15,328 bases of DNA from JAYVIQ01 sp043770215 (lineage in GTDB: Bacteria > Bacteroidota > Bacteroidia > Cytophagales > JAAEPT01), in assembly GCA_043770215.1 (NCBI GenBank), contig JAYVIQ010000025.1:1-15328 (forward strand). Reading direction: 5' to 3'. Below, one piece after another: positions 14,079 to 15,328 of this stretch (positions are counted from its first letter, which is position 1; every line of letters begins with the position of its first letter). Position numbers and translations under genes: made by a program. The notes beneath the pieces are model-generated. The model worked only from the letters and a program-made list of their open reading frames with translations. It made no database searches and was not told the DNA's origin.

Positions 14079-15328
14079 TCATTCTATAACAATCTTAAAT
14101 GAGTTGCTGTTACTTGAATCTGAAAATTTTGCAAAATAAATCCCCGATTGTAAAAAGGATAAATCCAATAGATAACTCCCTGAAAAAGTACGCAGTGTGT
14201 TTTCAAATATATTTTTCCCCAATTCATCAAAAACCTCTATCACTACATCTTGCTCATTTGGCAAGGCAATGGTATAATTAAAAATGCCATTTTTGCTTGG
14301 ATTTGGATAAATAGATACATTCAATTTTTCAGATTCTTCATATAAGTATAAATCATCTACACCTATTTTGTTTCCATTAGAATATACAACTATATAAAAA
14401 CTAAGTAGCCCCTCATCTATTGCACTACCAACTGGAAATATATATTCTTTTGATTCTGAATTTATTAAATCTATTTTTTTAAACAATTTTAAAACCTCTG
14501 AGCATGATACACTATAAAACACTTTTATGCTATCTGCTTTTCCTATTATTGTATTTAGTTTAAACCTAAGTGTTAATTTAGAACTTTTTGTGTACCTAAA
14601 TAAACCAGTTTGAAAAACTAAAGAATCTTTTTGAGCTGTAGAAATTGTGTTTGCATATAAAACTCCTTGTTCAATAGCCCAACCATCTGTTGCCTTACTG
14701 GTACTTAATTTTATGTTTTTAATGAGTGAAACTTCGTTTTCAAAATCTTCTTTGTAGGGGAGTTCAATTTTGTTGTTTGACCCACATAAGCCTCTAGAGA
14801 ACTTTAGCGCAGATCTTCTTGGGCTTACTTCTAATACTGTTCTCACTCGTTTTTTTTGGTCGTCTGTAAAAATATTCATACATGCATCATTGGTATAATC
14901 CATAAAATTACTAAACATAACTTTTGTACCACAATCTCCAATGATGTCTTCAGTACAAATACTTTGCCCACTGCTGCTTTTAGATTGACTTGGTGTATCA
15001 TTGCAATAATCTGTATAATTACACCCTAAACCAAAGTCATCAAAAGTGTGTAAAAGCCCTAGCCAGTGCCCAACTTCATGCACAGCTGTCCTACCAAACC
15101 TATAAGGGTTTTTGTTACCTGTTGCTTTGCCTATTAGCCTACCAAAAGCATTAGGAGCTATGACTACACCATCTGTAAGCGCTCCTGACACTTCATTTTC
15201 TAGGCCTGCTAACCCAGAATTATCAGGGAATTGAGCATATCCAATTAACCCTTCATTACTTCCATCAAGCCTCAAGGGAGTTACCCATATATTCAAATAT
15301 TGCTCGCTAGGCCAAAACCCATATGACT
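14079..15328 (-). CDS. M43 (pappalysin/cytophagalysin-like) secreted metalloprotease with T9SS type A sorting domain, 5' end outside window
   Basis: The frame is open to the window edge; a TTG at 15296 is inside the domain (…SEQYLNIWVTPL) and is not the real start, so the N-terminus and propeptide are missing. The last 415 residues are visible. The zinc site HEVGHWLGLLH is encoded at 15080-15048. It is followed by YCNDTPSQS, CGTKVMFSNFMDY with the Met-turn, and DACMNIFTDDQKKRVR, all hallmarks of the M43 family of extracellular peptidases. A beta-sandwich of cleaved-adhesin/MAM type follows (LPYKEDFEN through GVDDLYLYE). The last 80 residues, from NVSIYPNPSKNGIFNYTI to FKIVIE, are a T9SS type A sorting domain, so the enzyme should be exported and anchored at or shed from the cell surface. 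ComEC follows after 15 bp. Confidence 0.95.
   Translation of the reverse strand, partial: SYGFWPSEQYLNIWVTPLRLDGSNEGLIGYAQFPDNSGLAGLENEVSGALTDGVVIAPNAFGRLIGKATGNKNPYRFGRTAVHEVGHWLGLLHTFDDFGLGCNYTDYCNDTPSQSKSSSGQSICTEDIIGDCGTKVMFSNFMDYTNDACMNIFTDDQKKRVRTVLEVSPRRSALKFSRGLCGSNNKIELPYKEDFENEVSLIKNIKLSTSKATDGWAIEQGVLYANTISTAQKDSLVFQTGLFRYTKSSKLTLRFKLNTIIGKADSIKVFYSVSCSEVLKLFKKIDLINSESKEYIFPVGSAIDEGLLSFYIVVYSNGNKIGVDDLYLYEESEKLNVSIYPNPSKNGIFNYTIALPNEQDVVIEVFDELGKNIFENTLRTFSGSYLLDLSFLQSGIYFAKFSDSSNSNSFKIVIE

Noticed and set aside
1..15328. CRISPR array, tRNA genes or prophage attachment sites
   Set aside because: No regularly spaced repeats, cloverleaf-like sequences or integrase genes were seen on either strand by eye.

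Overview
The window looks like chromosomal DNA of an AT-rich member of the Bacteroidota, probably a gliding or surface-secreting lineage of Cytophagales/Flavobacteriia type. The reasons are a PorP/SprF-type outer-membrane protein, type IX secretion (T9SS) C-terminal sorting domains of both the A-like and B-like kind, an M43 cytophagalysin-like protease, a short ComEC without a nuclease domain, the usual lack of strong Shine-Dalgarno sites, and TTG/TTTG...TAnnTTTG-like promoter elements. Assignment below phylum is inference.

Bases 1-820 (minus strand) hold debris and an unknown secreted protein. The debris is a 58-codon start of a GH9-type cellulase-like gene (signal peptide plus the beginning of the N-terminal Ig-like domain) that ends abruptly beside a sequence that may be the end of an insertion element. 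Bases 987-3450 (minus) carry a ROK-family sugar kinase and, 46 bp downstream, a multi-pass membrane histidine kinase with no response regulator in view. Bases 3451-4360 hold no intact gene. They contain a kinase promoter candidate, a decayed IS30-family transposase that has lost its catalytic core, and the terminator of the next operon.

Bases 4361-7609 (minus) are the classic translation operon thrS-infC-rpmI-rplT, with a promoter candidate before thrS, a conspicuous hairpin between rpmI and rplT, and an intrinsic terminator after rplT.

Bases 7817-12113 are the most interesting part. A tightly coupled minus-strand operon encodes an ECF sigma factor, a single-pass membrane protein placed like an anti-sigma factor, and a secreted leucine-rich-repeat protein (overlaps of 4 nt and 1 nt). 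A PorP/SprF-like outer-membrane protein is divergently transcribed from the same short intergenic region. The membrane protein and the LRR protein share the same two-part tail: a four-cysteine SprB-like beta domain followed by a T9SS type-B-like C-terminal domain. Together they could form a trans-envelope signalling module (outer membrane, secreted LRR sensor or ligand, inner-membrane anti-sigma, sigma factor), which is an inference from layout and domains.

Bases 12180-15328 (minus) carry a ComEC/Rec2-type DNA-uptake channel, preceded by a 5'-truncated (by the window edge) M43 metalloprotease with a T9SS type A sorting domain.
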